From: JBPRGH01 sp051418055
GTDB taxonomy: Bacteria > Bacteroidota > Bacteroidia > Cytophagales > Cyclobacteriaceae
Length of the DNA stretch: 64,000 nt
Assembly: GCA_051418055.1 (NCBI GenBank)
Contig: JBPRGH010000010.1
Coordinates: 237,229-301,228, forward strand
Reading direction: 5' to 3'
Positions 44,363 through 54,128 of the stretch are shown piece by piece. The stretch's first letter is position 1. The number at the start of each line of letters is the position of its first letter. A program made the translations under genes and the position numbers. The notes beneath the pieces were generated by a model. It made no database searches, was not told the DNA's origin, and worked only from the letters and a program-made list of their open reading frames with translations.

Positions 44363-45688
44363 ATGAAAAAATTATTTTGTGTATATATTTTTCTGCTTTC
44401 TTTTAATATTCTTTTTGCACAGGATTTAAAGGAAAATGAGCTTCTGGCACGTCAATTCATTGGCTTTCTGGAGAATAACCAATTTTTTGAAGCAGAGGAG
44501 TTGCTAAGTATAGAAGGGAGGCAACTATTGTCGATGGAAAGATTAGAAGACCTTTGGTTTGATGTAATCCGGAAATCCGGAAGCTTTGAGCAAATAGAGG
44601 ATATAGAAGCAGAAGATGTAGGAGGGATGGTGATTGTATATGCCCACACAATTTTTTCCAGTCGGCCTTTGGTGATCCAGCTATTCTTTGATTATGATAA
44701 AAAGATCAACCGGATTAATTTTAGACCGGTACTAATAGAAGCTACCTATGCATTGCCATCATATGCCAATACAGATCTTTACAGGGAGGAGGAAATGATT
44801 ATTGAAGCTCCGGAAGGGCCTTTACCGGCTACATTGACCAGGCCGACATTTGTTAAAAAATTTCCTGTCGTTATTTTAGTTCATGGTGCAGCACCTCATG
44901 ATCGTGATGAAATTATTGGCCCTAATAAACCATTTAAAGATATTGCTGCCGGGCTTGCCACTCAGGGGATAGCTACATTTAGGTTTGAGAAGAGAAGAAA
45001 TATTGATCCTGAATATTTTGAAGAAATAAAAAGCAGGATGACTGTGAAGGATGAAATTCTTGATGATGTTGAGGAGGCAATTAAATTTGCCAGAAAGATA
45101 AAGGGCGTAGACAGGAGTAAGATTGTAGTGCTGGGCCATAGCTTTGGAGGTATGCTGGCCCCCAGGATAGCAGATGAAAACAGGCCTGTAGACGGTGTGA
45201 TAATAATGGCAGGGAATGCAGGCCCGCTGGAAGACCTGATCCGGAATCAAATTAACTACCTTTCCTCTTTAGATTATGTACCGGACAACAGGAAGGAATC
45301 GCAAACGGTGATAATGGAGCAGATAGAAAGGCTTAGGAATATGGACCTCACCGTTGGCTCACCACCAGATGAAATAATTCTGGGGTTGCCGGTTTCATAT
45401 TGGCGGGATATATCCGCTTATGATCAGCTGGAGATGGCAAAAAATATAAAGGAACCAATTCTTGTGATGCAAGGGGGAAAAGATTATCAGGTGCCGGTTG
45501 AGGAATTTGAAAGGTGGAAAAAAGCACTGGAAGATCAGGGTGATGTAAAATTCATTCTCTATCCCCTGCTGAATCACTTATTTGTGCCGGGGGAAGGTAT
45601 AACGGAACCTTTGGACCGACAGGTAAGCGGGCATGTTCCTGAAGTGGTAGTGCGGGATATCGCAGAATGGATAAAACTTGAATTATAA
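44363..45688 (+). CDS. Exported alpha/beta hydrolase with N-terminal DUF3887-like domain
   Basis: A 441-residue protein with a signal peptide (ILFAQ, about residue 20). Residues about 25-125 form a DUF3887-like domain (ARQFIGFLENNQFFEAEELL). Residues 140-441 form an alpha/beta hydrolase: nucleophile Ser in GHSFGG, acid in MQGGKDYQVP and His in LLNHLFVPGEG. Periplasmic esterase or peptidase activity is likely; substrate unknown. Divergent from rlpA with a short 54-bp spacer. Confidence 0.87.
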   Translation: MKKLFCVYIFLLSFNILFAQDLKENELLARQFIGFLENNQFFEAEELLSIEGRQLLSMERLEDLWFDVIRKSGSFEQIEDIEAEDVGGMVIVYAHTIFSSRPLVIQLFFDYDKKINRINFRPVLIEATYALPSYANTDLYREEEMIIEAPEGPLPATLTRPTFVKKFPVVILVHGAAPHDRDEIIGPNKPFKDIAAGLATQGIATFRFEKRRNIDPEYFEEIKSRMTVKDEILDDVEEAIKFARKIKGVDRSKIVVLGHSFGGMLAPRIADENRPVDGVIIMAGNAGPLEDLIRNQINYLSSLDYVPDNRKESQTVIMEQIERLRNMDLTVGSPPDEIILGLPVSYWRDISAYDQLEMAKNIKEPILVMQGGKDYQVPVEEFERWKKALEDQGDVKFILYPLLNHLFVPGEGITEPLDRQVSGHVPEVVVRDIAEWIKLEL

Positions 45689-45711
45689 TTTTTTATATGA
45701 CTAAAATAAGT

Positions 45712-45719
45712 TAGTTTTG
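45712..45719 (+). promoter_or_regulatory. TAnnTTTG -7 element that sets the guaB start
   Basis: TAGTTTTG is a perfect -7 match. It overlaps an in-frame GTG at 45719, so that GTG cannot be within the mRNA, and the ATG at 45746 is the likely start. Confidence 0.5.
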
Positions 45720-45745
45720 TGCCGCAAATAAGCTCCTTATTTGCA

Positions 45746-47218
45746 ATGTCAATAGATAACTCAAAATTCTTAATGGAGGCACTAACATATGATGATGTGC
45801 TCCTCCTCCCTGCTTACTCTGAAGTGTTACCAAGAGATACTAACACCTCTACTAAGCTTACCCGAAACATCACTTTAAATATCCCGTTGGTATCAGCCGC
45901 TATGGATACTGTTACCGAGGCCAACCTTGCTATAGCAATGGCACTGGAAGGTGGTTTGGGTTTCATCCATAAAAATATGAGTATCGAGGCTCAGGCTTAC
46001 CAGGTCCGGAAGGTTAAAAGAAGCCAGAGCGGAATGATACTTGATCCCATTACTTTAAATGTAGATGCTCAGGTTTATGAAGCGGAAAATATTATGCGTG
46101 AGCATAAGATCGGGGGTATTCCTGTGGTTGATGATGATAATAAGCTGATTGGGATCATTACCAACAGAGACCTGCGTTTTCATAAAGATCCGTCAGTTCC
46201 TATAAAAGAGATTATGACAAAGGATAATCTTATCACAGCGGGTGAAGGTATAGAGCTTGAAGAAGCAGAAGGGATCCTGCAGGAATATAAAATTGAAAAA
46301 CTTCCTATCGTAGGAAAAAATGGTACCCTTACCGGGTTAATAACTTATAAGGATATCCTGAAGAAACGAAATAAACCTAATGCCTGTAAAGATCAGTATG
46401 GAAGGCTTCGGGTCGGCGCTGCTGTAGGTGTTACAGGTGATATCGTTGAGCGTATTACAGCTTTAAAAACCGCGGGTGTTGATGTAATAAGTATTGATAC
46501 AGCACATGGACATTCAAAAGGCGTTATTGAGGCCTGTAAAAGAATTAAAAAAGAATTTCCAGAACTTGATGTTATTGTAGGGAATATTGCCACCGGTGAG
46601 GGCGGCAAAGCACTTGTTGAGGCTGGCGCTGACGCAGTAAAAGTTGGTGTAGGCCCGGGAAGTATCTGTACCACCCGTGTAATTGCAGGTGTGGGAGTGC
46701 CACAATTATCTGCTGTTTACGAAGTTTATAAAGGCATTAAAGATTCCGGGGTACCTTTAATTGCTGATGGCGGTATTCGTTTTTCCGGAGATATTGTGAA
46801 AGCTTTGGCTGGTGGGGCCAATAGTGTAATGATCGGTTCTCTTTTAGCAGGAACAGATGAAGCTCCCGGTGAAGTGATACTTTACCAGGGAAGAAAATTT
46901 AAATCTTACCGCGGAATGGGATCTCTTGAAGCCATGGAAGAAGGGTCAAAAGACCGCTATTTTCAGGATGCCGAAGATGATATTAAAAAGCTTGTTCCTG
47001 AAGGGATAGTTGGAAGGGTACCATTTAAGGGATTGGTATCCGAGGTCCTTTATCAGCTTATTGGTGGCATACAGGCAGGCATGGGATACTGTGGAGCAAA
47101 AACCATTGAAGATCTAAATAAAGCACGTTTTGTAAAGATAACGGCAGCTGGAGTAAATGAAAGTCACCCTCATGATGTTCATATTACAAGGGAAGCCCCA
47201 AACTACAGCAGAAAGTAA
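45746..47218 (+). CDS. guaB: IMP dehydrogenase
   Basis: A 490-residue enzyme that oxidises IMP to XMP, the committed step to GMP. The catalytic Cys308 lies in GPGSICTTR, the phosphate loops in DGGIRFSGD and GSLLAGT. Two CBS domains are inserted near residues 90-205 (MREHKIGGIPVVD, LQEYKIEKLPIVG) and bind ATP/GTP for feedback control in the family. The flap RYFQDAEDD is present. Closed by a strong terminator. Confidence 0.97.
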   Translation: MSIDNSKFLMEALTYDDVLLLPAYSEVLPRDTNTSTKLTRNITLNIPLVSAAMDTVTEANLAIAMALEGGLGFIHKNMSIEAQAYQVRKVKRSQSGMILDPITLNVDAQVYEAENIMREHKIGGIPVVDDDNKLIGIITNRDLRFHKDPSVPIKEIMTKDNLITAGEGIELEEAEGILQEYKIEKLPIVGKNGTLTGLITYKDILKKRNKPNACKDQYGRLRVGAAVGVTGDIVERITALKTAGVDVISIDTAHGHSKGVIEACKRIKKEFPELDVIVGNIATGEGGKALVEAGADAVKVGVGPGSICTTRVIAGVGVPQLSAVYEVYKGIKDSGVPLIADGGIRFSGDIVKALAGGANSVMIGSLLAGTDEAPGEVILYQGRKFKSYRGMGSLEAMEEGSKDRYFQDAEDDIKKLVPEGIVGRVPFKGLVSEVLYQLIGGIQAGMGYCGAKTIEDLNKARFVKITAAGVNESHPHDVHITREAPNYSRK

Positions 47219-47242
47219 TTTTAAATACCACTCATCTTATTT

Positions 47243-47274
47243 AAAAGCCAGTAAATTTGCTGGCTTTTATTTTG
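47243..47274 (+). terminator. guaB intrinsic terminator
   Basis: AAAAGCCAG and CTGGCTTTT form a 9-bp stem with an 8-nt loop, followed by ATTTTG. It lies 25 bp after the guaB stop. Confidence 0.85.
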
Positions 47275-47301
47275 TAATAAAATTATTATTAATTTGGCTA
47301 A

Positions 47302-49371
47302 ATGTTAGGCAGCAAGGCCATAGTTCGTTTAAGTGGGGTAATAGCATTATTAGCCTGGTTAATTCTCATTATAACCGATACGATAATTCTTTTCGGTGAG
47401 GTGAACCAGCTGGATAGTGGTATTAATCCACGCATGCCGATAATAGCCCTCACTATTTTCATTATCTCGCTTTTTTTATTTTACAGGTATAAGATAAACA
47501 AAGCAGAGAGCGTAAATTTTGTCGATCTTCTTTGGAGTGTTTTTGCCACAGGGCTTTTAGCTACAGTAGTTTCCCTTGTATTTCGACTTCTGTTCTTTTT
47601 GCTGGGAGATACCAAACTGGCAACAAATCCACTTTTGGTCAATGTTGTATACCTTATTAACCTCAGCCTCTTTGCCTCTTTTCTTATCCATACTTTTATA
47701 GTCTGGAAAAGGCTGATACTTTACCAAAAGTCAAAATTTCTACTTCGGGCATGGAGTACATTTGAATACCTGCTTCTGATCTCTGTGGCGATAAACGTAT
47801 TTTATAAAGAGCTGGCAGAGATAGCTCCGTTTATATTTAATTATTACTATGTAGCCCTTATTTTGTTAGGTATTTTTCTTTCCGTAAACCTGAAATGGGT
47901 GGCTTATCTTTCCTTCAGGCAGAAATGGAAAGGCATTTTGCTCATAGGGCTTGCGCTTTTCTACCTGGGGTATTTTACATGGACGATAGTTAGCCTGGGG
48001 ATCGAGCTTGATGATTTCAATATCTCCTTTATTAATTTTAGAAATCATGTATTCCTGCTTTCTACCTCTACTTTTATATTGATTTATGCTATTTTTTCCC
48101 TTCTTGTAATTTTATTCAACCTGCCTACCACCAGTGTATTTGAGCAAAAGCTGGAGGAGGTTATGAATTTTCAGCGCCTTAGCCAGTCAATTCAAACGGA
48201 ACAAAGTGAAGACCGGGTTTACGACATATTATTAGATAGTGCGGTGAGTACCGTTTATGCAGATGCAGCATGGCTTGAAATAGACCGGTCAGGAGGATAC
48301 GATTACTACACCTATAATGTAGATAGGAAAGAGATAGATACTGTTAAGGAAAGCGTTACTAAGAATAGGGTTAAAGGGATTTTTGATCAGGGAACTGACA
48401 AAACGCTGCATATGGAAAAGTACCTTTCTTCTATTAATGGAAGCCGTTTCAAATCCATAATGTCTTATCCGCTGGCGGTTAAAGGGGGTCAACTGGGTAC
48501 ATTGGTGCTTCTTAAAGAGGTTACGGACGGCTTTAATAAGGAAATGACTCAGATAATAAGGACTTTCACTAATCAGGCGGCTATTTCCATAGAGAATTTT
48601 AGATTACTTGCCGAAGCCTTACATAACGAGCGATATAAGGAAGAGCTGAAAATTGCTAAAAGAGTGCAGGAAAGCTTACTTCCTGATGAATTACATAATG
48701 AGGAGCATTATAATATTATCGCGCTTAGCGAGGCTGCTGATGAGGTTGGAGGTGATTATTATGATACATACCACATCTCCGAAAGTAAAACCGCAATAAT
48801 AATAGGTGATGTCAGCGGAAAGGGAACTTCAGCCGCATTTAATATGTCACAGATGAAGGGTGTTTTCCATAGTCTTGTGCAGTTGGATTTAGAGCCTGTA
48901 GACTTTTTAACTAAGGCTAATAAAGCCTTAGGATATTGCCTGGAGAAATCTTCATTTATTACCGCCACTTACTTTATTGTGGATAAGGATAAAGGGGAAG
49001 TGCGCTTTGCACGGGCAGGCCATTGTCCGACATTATTCTATGATGGAAAGAAAAAACGAGCTGAATTTTTTCAAAATAAAGGGTTGGGATTAGGTATTTT
49101 AAGAAATGGCGAATTTTCAGATTATCTTGAAATGAGCGTATTAAAATATAAACCGGGGGATATCCTGGTACTTTATACTGATGGAATAGTGGAGGCAGTA
49201 AATAAAAAACGGGAGCTTTTTGGTTATGACAGGCTTAAAAATGCATTAGCGGGTGTTGCTGAAAAAAATGTTCAGGATATAAAAGCGCATTTACTTTCGG
49301 TGTTGTATGAATTCACTGGTAACGAACGCATAGATGACGACTATACGCTATTAATTATTAAATTTAAATAA
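47302..49371 (+). CDS. Membrane RsbU-like PP2C/SpoIIE phosphatase
   Basis: A 689-residue protein. About eight membrane helices fill residues 8-275. A GAF-like region (about 295-440) follows, then a SpoIIE/PP2C phosphatase domain (about 455-689) with metal-binding Asps in VGGDYYDTY and GDVSGKG, and LYTDGIVEA. RsbU-type enzymes dephosphorylate an STAS protein. The gene starts an RsbU/V/W-like cassette: the STAS gene follows after 30 bp and the kinase overlaps that. The membrane part probably senses the envelope or an internal signal. Confidence 0.92.
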   Translation: MLGSKAIVRLSGVIALLAWLILIITDTIILFGEVNQLDSGINPRMPIIALTIFIISLFLFYRYKINKAESVNFVDLLWSVFATGLLATVVSLVFRLLFFLLGDTKLATNPLLVNVVYLINLSLFASFLIHTFIVWKRLILYQKSKFLLRAWSTFEYLLLISVAINVFYKELAEIAPFIFNYYYVALILLGIFLSVNLKWVAYLSFRQKWKGILLIGLALFYLGYFTWTIVSLGIELDDFNISFINFRNHVFLLSTSTFILIYAIFSLLVILFNLPTTSVFEQKLEEVMNFQRLSQSIQTEQSEDRVYDILLDSAVSTVYADAAWLEIDRSGGYDYYTYNVDRKEIDTVKESVTKNRVKGIFDQGTDKTLHMEKYLSSINGSRFKSIMSYPLAVKGGQLGTLVLLKEVTDGFNKEMTQIIRTFTNQAAISIENFRLLAEALHNERYKEELKIAKRVQESLLPDELHNEEHYNIIALSEAADEVGGDYYDTYHISESKTAIIIGDVSGKGTSAAFNMSQMKGVFHSLVQLDLEPVDFLTKANKALGYCLEKSSFITATYFIVDKDKGEVRFARAGHCPTLFYDGKKKRAEFFQNKGLGLGILRNGEFSDYLEMSVLKYKPGDILVLYTDGIVEAVNKKRELFGYDRLKNALAGVAEKNVQDIKAHLLSVLYEFTGNERIDDDYTLLIIKFK

Positions 49372-49401
49372 CAAGTACCTAATATATACGTAAACACAGA
49401 T

Positions 49402-49746
49402 ATGATTGATGTAAAGAAATTGAAGGAAGATGGTTTTGAGATCCTTGTTATAATAGGAGAAGTTGATGCCAGCTCCTCAATAGAGCTTGATAATGCAATG
49501 AAAGAAGCAGTAGTGGATGGCAATAAGAACCTGCTGATAGACTGCTCCAAACTGGAATACATCTCTTCAGCAGGTCTTGGTGTCTTTATGTCATACCTGG
49601 ATGAAATAAAACGAAAGAATATTACCCTCATCTTTTTTGGTCTTAATGATAAAGTACTAAATGTTTTTAAGATTCTTGGACTTGATCAGCTACTGCATAT
49701 TGAGAAGGACTATGAATCAGCAAAGGCGGCTTTAAATGAAGTATAA
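49402..49746 (+). CDS. STAS anti-anti-sigma-like protein (RsbV type)
   Basis: A 114-residue single STAS domain. The phosphorylation site is Ser55/Ser56 in EYISSAGLG. In the family the unphosphorylated form binds the RsbW-like kinase. It sits directly between the phosphatase and the kinase genes, and its last 11 bases overlap the kinase start, so the pair is translationally linked. Confidence 0.93.
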   Translation: MIDVKKLKEDGFEILVIIGEVDASSSIELDNAMKEAVVDGNKNLLIDCSKLEYISSAGLGVFMSYLDEIKRKNITLIFFGLNDKVLNVFKILGLDQLLHIEKDYESAKAALNEV

Positions 49747-50161
49747 ATACAACTGTTCAGTACAATGCAAGAAGGAGAAGCTTAAGAATATCAGGCTGTT
49801 CGTAAAGGAAAAGCTTGATGGCCATGGCCTGTCTGACCTTGATGTTAGTGCTATTGTATTAGCAGTGGATGAGATATGCGCCAATCTCATTATACATTCT
49901 AATAAATGTAACCCTGATGAGACCATTATTCTTGAAATGGAAATAAAGGATGGTAAGGAGGTATTTTTTGAAATCACAGATCAGGGAGAAGCATTTGATA
50001 TCAAACAGTATAAAGAACCAACTATTGAAGAGATAATAAAAGCAAAAAAGAAAGGTGGCATTGGTTTACTTCTTGTAAAACGTATTATGGATAATGTTGA
50101 ATTTACTTCTGAAACGGATAAGAATACATGCAGGCTTTATAAGAAAATCAATTCACATTAA
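49736..50161 (+). CDS. RsbW-like GHKL anti-sigma kinase
   Basis: A 141-residue GHKL ATPase. The N box is VDEICANLIIHS, the G1 box DQGEAFD and the G2 box GGIGLLLVKRIMD. It should phosphorylate the STAS protein and, in the classical scheme, hold a sigma factor. No sigma factor is adjacent, so the output could be a protein outside the window or one other than a sigma factor, as known for some cassettes of this type. Start ATG overlaps the STAS gene. Confidence 0.92.
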   Translation: MKYKYNCSVQCKKEKLKNIRLFVKEKLDGHGLSDLDVSAIVLAVDEICANLIIHSNKCNPDETIILEMEIKDGKEVFFEITDQGEAFDIKQYKEPTIEEIIKAKKKGGIGLLLVKRIMDNVEFTSETDKNTCRLYKKINSH

Positions 50162-50185
50162 TCATTCTATTCTTTATTTATTCAT

Positions 50186-50193
50186 TAATTTTG
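50186..50193 (+). promoter_or_regulatory. TAnnTTTG -7 element of the parvulin operon
   Basis: TAATTTTG lies 27 bp before the TTG start of the first chaperone gene. No good -33 was recognised. Confidence 0.45.
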
Positions 50194-50220
50194 CAGATTA
50201 AATAATATTAGAGGCCAGCC

Positions 50221-51849
50221 TTGAGAACGTTTTATCTATTTTTTATAATTACTATTCTTTTCAGTTGTCGAAGTGTATCTGAACATTCATTTTCTGAAAA
50301 TGATGTATTGGCAACTATAAACGGAGATCCTGTAACTGCCGGGGAATTCATATATTCATTTAAAAAAAGCCATCAGAATAATAATGACACTATTACTGCT
50401 GAGGATATTAATGAATATCTAAGGTTATTCGTAAACTATAAATTAAAAGTTGAGGAAGCACGTGCGAATAAATATGATACGGTACGTACATACCAAGATG
50501 AACTTTCCCATTATCAGGAGCAGGTAAGATCATCCTACCGCGCTACGGAAAAAATCATTGATACGTTGGTCAATGAGGCGTATGGCAGGATGCAATATGA
50601 AATTGATGCCTCTCATATACTGCTTCGCGTCGATAAAGATGCATCACCGGAGGATACTCTTGAGGTATATAATAGGATAACAGAAATTCGGGTGATGGAT
50701 AAAGATTTTGAGGCGCTTGCACAGGAATTCTCTGAAGACCCAAGTGCTTCTAAAAACAAAGGAAGATTGGGATATTTTTCAGTATTTCAGATGGTTTATC
50801 CCTTTGAATCAGCAGCTTATAATACAGAAGAAGGGAATATCTCTATGCCATTCCGCTCGCAGTATGGATACCACCTGGTAAAGGTCCATGAAAAACGGCC
50901 AATGGTGCAAATGAGCTTGCATCACATAATGATGCCCAAAAACCAGCAAGATGATGCCAAAAGCTCCGCTAAAATATTTGAAGCACACGAAATGCTAACC
51001 AGCGGAATGGCTCCGGAGCAGCTGCTTGGATCATCGTTTGCCATAGATAATAAGATCACGCATAAATTAATTAAGCCAACTGAGGTTAATCAATTACCAG
51101 CCGAATTTAGAAGTTCATTTGAGTCTCTGGAAGAAAAAGGCGATGTTTCCGATCCATATAGCACCAAAGAGGCATGGCATATTTTTGTGGTAGAAGAGAA
51201 GATTGTCCTGCCTCCATTAGAGGAGATTAAGGAGCAACTGGAAAGAATGGTAAAAAGAACAGACCGCTTACAGCTTTTTAAAGAACAGTATACCAAAGAT
51301 CTCCTTAAAAAATATAATTATATCCAGCATATCCTTCCAGAGGACCTTAAGAAGGTGGCATCCTCAGAAGAAAATTCAGATTTAACTATTTTCACTTTAG
51401 CTGGAAAAGCATATATGCTAAAAGATTTCTTAAACTTATTTGAAGGACGTGACATCAGTAGCATAAGTGATAATGAGATAAAAAACAGATATAAAATATT
51501 TGTAGAGAATAAAGTGACCACACTGGAAGATAAAGCTTTAATGAATAGCAATGAAGAGCTTCGATGGCTGCTGAAAGAATATGAGGAAGGGATGCTTCTT
51601 TTTGCAATAATGGAAGATACGATCTGGAATAAAGCCGTTCAGGATACTTTAGGATTACGTAATTTTATTGCAGACCAGCACCCTGAAATCAATAATAAAG
51701 ATGAAAAGGCGTTAGATAATAAAGGCAGGTTTATTGCCGGATACCAGGAATATTTGGAGCAAAAATGGGTACGGAAATTGAGGGAGGAATATGAAGTTAA
51801 GATTAACCAGAAAGTATTGGAACAGGTTTATGACGCGCTTATTAAATAA
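50221..51849 (+). CDS. Lipoprotein parvulin-type peptidyl-prolyl isomerase
   Basis: A 542-residue protein with a lipoprotein signal (LFSC, Cys16). A parvulin (PpiC) domain covers about 125-230 (ASHILLRV, EDPSASKNKGRLGYF, QYGYHLVKV). A second, degraded parvulin-like region follows (LHHIMMPK, EAWHIFVVEE). The start is TTG. First of three overlapping chaperone genes; probably assists outer-membrane protein folding in the periplasm. Confidence 0.88.
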   Translation: MRTFYLFFIITILFSCRSVSEHSFSENDVLATINGDPVTAGEFIYSFKKSHQNNNDTITAEDINEYLRLFVNYKLKVEEARANKYDTVRTYQDELSHYQEQVRSSYRATEKIIDTLVNEAYGRMQYEIDASHILLRVDKDASPEDTLEVYNRITEIRVMDKDFEALAQEFSEDPSASKNKGRLGYFSVFQMVYPFESAAYNTEEGNISMPFRSQYGYHLVKVHEKRPMVQMSLHHIMMPKNQQDDAKSSAKIFEAHEMLTSGMAPEQLLGSSFAIDNKITHKLIKPTEVNQLPAEFRSSFESLEEKGDVSDPYSTKEAWHIFVVEEKIVLPPLEEIKEQLERMVKRTDRLQLFKEQYTKDLLKKYNYIQHILPEDLKKVASSEENSDLTIFTLAGKAYMLKDFLNLFEGRDISSISDNEIKNRYKIFVENKVTTLEDKALMNSNEELRWLLKEYEEGMLLFAIMEDTIWNKAVQDTLGLRNFIADQHPEINNKDEKALDNKGRFIAGYQEYLEQKWVRKLREEYEVKINQKVLEQVYDALIK

Positions 51850-52711
51850 CTTACTCATCCTTTCTTTTTTTGTCACTATCTCGTCATGTGAGTTCATTAA
51901 AATGAAAGATGAGACTTCCATGATACCCCAATCAAAGCCCATAGCCCGGGCTCATGATAAGTATCTTTACCTGGAGGATCTTGAAGGTTTGGTGCCTGCC
52001 AATATGACGTATGAAGATAGTGTCCAGCGCGTGGAGCGATATATAAATAACTGGGCTAAAAAGCAGTTGCTTATTGAAGAGGCCTCAAAAAAAATAGAAT
52101 TTGACGAGGCGGAGATTGAAAGGAAGATCCTTGATTATCGGTATAGTTTAATGGGATATGAGTATCAGACGTATTTTATTAGCAATAATTTGGAAACCCA
52201 AGTAGAGGAGCAGGAGATTATAGATTTTTATAATGAGAATATTGACAATTTTGCACTAAAGCAGAATATTATAAGAGGAGTTTACCTGAAGGTACCTAAA
52301 GGTGCGCCAAGAACCGATAATATTAAACGCCTGCTGGTATCTTCAGACCTCAATGATTTTGAGGAACTGAAATCATATAGTTTAAGTTTTGCTACTGAGT
52401 ATCAGCTGTATGATTCTGTCTGGATGGTGTTTGATGATGTGGTTAAAAATTCACCGTTGGCCGAAATCCCTAATAAGGTACAGTTTTTACAAAACAACAA
52501 TTACACAGAAACATCTGATAAAGACTATCTTTACTTTCTTAAGATAAAAGAGTATAGGATTTCTGATAATACATCACCTCTTGAATATGTAAGGGATGAT
52601 ATTAAAAAGATTATAATTAACAAACGAAAAGTTGAGCTTGCAAATAAGCTTGAAGAGGAAGTTTATGAAAAGGCATTGGAGAATAATGAATTTGAAGTTT
52701 TTAATAACTAG
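51830..52711 (+). CDS. Periplasmic SurA-like lipoprotein chaperone without clear parvulin domain
   Basis: About 293 residues with a lipoprotein signal (TISSC). The N-terminal helical part (VQRVERYINNWAKKQLLIEEA, here as a family pattern) matches the SurA chaperone module, but the region where a parvulin domain should be lacks its usual motifs. It was probably a PPIase that lost activity. ATG at 51830 overlaps the previous gene by 20 nt. The reading frame also continues upstream to 51791, but that would spoil the signal peptide. Confidence 0.78.
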   Translation: MTRLLNNLLILSFFVTISSCEFIKMKDETSMIPQSKPIARAHDKYLYLEDLEGLVPANMTYEDSVQRVERYINNWAKKQLLIEEASKKIEFDEAEIERKILDYRYSLMGYEYQTYFISNNLETQVEEQEIIDFYNENIDNFALKQNIIRGVYLKVPKGAPRTDNIKRLLVSSDLNDFEELKSYSLSFATEYQLYDSVWMVFDDVVKNSPLAEIPNKVQFLQNNNYTETSDKDYLYFLKIKEYRISDNTSPLEYVRDDIKKIIINKRKVELANKLEEEVYEKALENNEFEVFNN

Positions 52712-54029
52712 CTTACTTGTATTAGCCGCAGTAGTAGTGAAGGGACAGAGTCAGAATAGACCTGACGGTATATTAATAGATGAAATAATAGCTAAAGTCG
52801 ATAACAACATCCTTCTTAAATCTGATCTTGAACGGGCTTATCAGGAGTACCTTAGCAGTGGCGGCCAGGCTTCCGAAAAAAATAAATGTGGTTTGCTGAC
52901 ACAGATGATCACGGGTAAACTAATGGTAGCTAAAGCTGAAATTGATTCGGTTATTGTTGCCGATGAGCTTGTGGAGAATAATATTAACAGACGTTTTAAT
53001 GTTATCCTAAATCAATTTGGTGGTTCAGAAGAGCAGCTGGAAGAATATTATGGAAAATCAATCGAGCAGATTAAAAGTGATGTTCGTGATAAGGTCAGGG
53101 AGCAGCTTATAATCCAGGAAATGCAAAGGCATATCACCCAGGATATAACCGTTACCCCTGCAGAAGTGAAGAAGTTTTTTAACAATATCCCTCAGGACAG
53201 CTTACCCTATTTTTCCACGGAAGTAGAAGTTTCTCAAATTGTAAGGATCCCTTCTGTTGGGGAAAAGCAAAAACAGGAAGCACGTCAGAAGTTGATTGAT
53301 CTAAGGAAAAGGATTATAGCAGGAGAGGATTTTGGTCAACTGGCAAAAGAGTATTCAGAAGGACCGAGTGCTCCTTACGGTGGTGACCTTGGCTGGGCGT
53401 CGCGGGGAATGATGGTGCCTAGCTATGAGGCCGTAGCCTTTAAATTGCAGCCCGGCGAAGTTTCTATGCCTGTGGAAACAGAATTTGGCCTGCACATTAT
53501 CGAATTGATTGAACGTCGAGGAAATGAATATCACAGCCGCCATATTTTATTTATGCCTGAGCCTTCCGAAGCAGATATCGAAAGCAGTGAAAATTTTCTT
53601 AACAGCTTAAAGCAGGAAATAATAGCAGAAAAAATATCTTTTGCTAAAGCAGCCAAAGAGTTTTCTGAAGATACTTATACCGCGGGGAATGGTGGGTTTA
53701 TTACTGATGATCAGGGTGGCACAAGAGTTTCTGTTGAGAATCTCGATCCGGTAATATTTTTTACCATTGACTCAATGAATGTTGGTGATATAAGCGAGCC
53801 TATCAGGTACAGGACAGACGAGGGTAAACAGGCTGTGCGTATGTTATTTTATAAATCTAAAATAAGGCCACACCAGGCTAATCTGAAAGATGACTGGCAG
53901 AAGATTAAAACCGCAGCCCTTGAGCAAAAGAAAATGATGGTGCTTAACAAGTGGTTTGAAGATGCACGAGAAGAGGTTTTTATTAAAATTGATGAAGATT
54001 ACGAGTACTGTAACATCATTAATCAATAA
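52686..54029 (+). CDS. surA: SurA-like periplasmic chaperone with two parvulin domains
   Basis: About 447 residues. A signal peptide ends near VVKGQ. The SurA N-domain follows (DEIIAKVDNNILLKSDLE), then two parvulin domains: about 165-270 (EYSEGPSAPYGGDLGW, TEFGLHIIEL) and about 275-385 (SRHILFMP, EFSEDTYTAGNGGF). It should escort outer-membrane proteins. The start overlaps the previous gene by 26 nt. The gene symbol is by domain order. Confidence 0.9.
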   Translation: MNLKFLITSLLVLAAVVVKGQSQNRPDGILIDEIIAKVDNNILLKSDLERAYQEYLSSGGQASEKNKCGLLTQMITGKLMVAKAEIDSVIVADELVENNINRRFNVILNQFGGSEEQLEEYYGKSIEQIKSDVRDKVREQLIIQEMQRHITQDITVTPAEVKKFFNNIPQDSLPYFSTEVEVSQIVRIPSVGEKQKQEARQKLIDLRKRIIAGEDFGQLAKEYSEGPSAPYGGDLGWASRGMMVPSYEAVAFKLQPGEVSMPVETEFGLHIIELIERRGNEYHSRHILFMPEPSEADIESSENFLNSLKQEIIAEKISFAKAAKEFSEDTYTAGNGGFITDDQGGTRVSVENLDPVIFFTIDSMNVGDISEPIRYRTDEGKQAVRMLFYKSKIRPHQANLKDDWQKIKTAALEQKKMMVLNKWFEDAREEVFIKIDEDYEYCNIINQ

Positions 54030-54128
54030 CCTGTTAATTAATCATTACGTAAAAAACTAGAGTGAATTCCGCAGGTTGGGTTGATGGGCATGAAAAATTA
54101 GCGGTCTTAAAAAAATATCCTTATATAA

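Noticed and set aside
45719..45745. GTG start for IMP dehydrogenase
   Set aside because: It overlaps the -7 element and adds nine residues absent from the family; ATG at 45746 fits.
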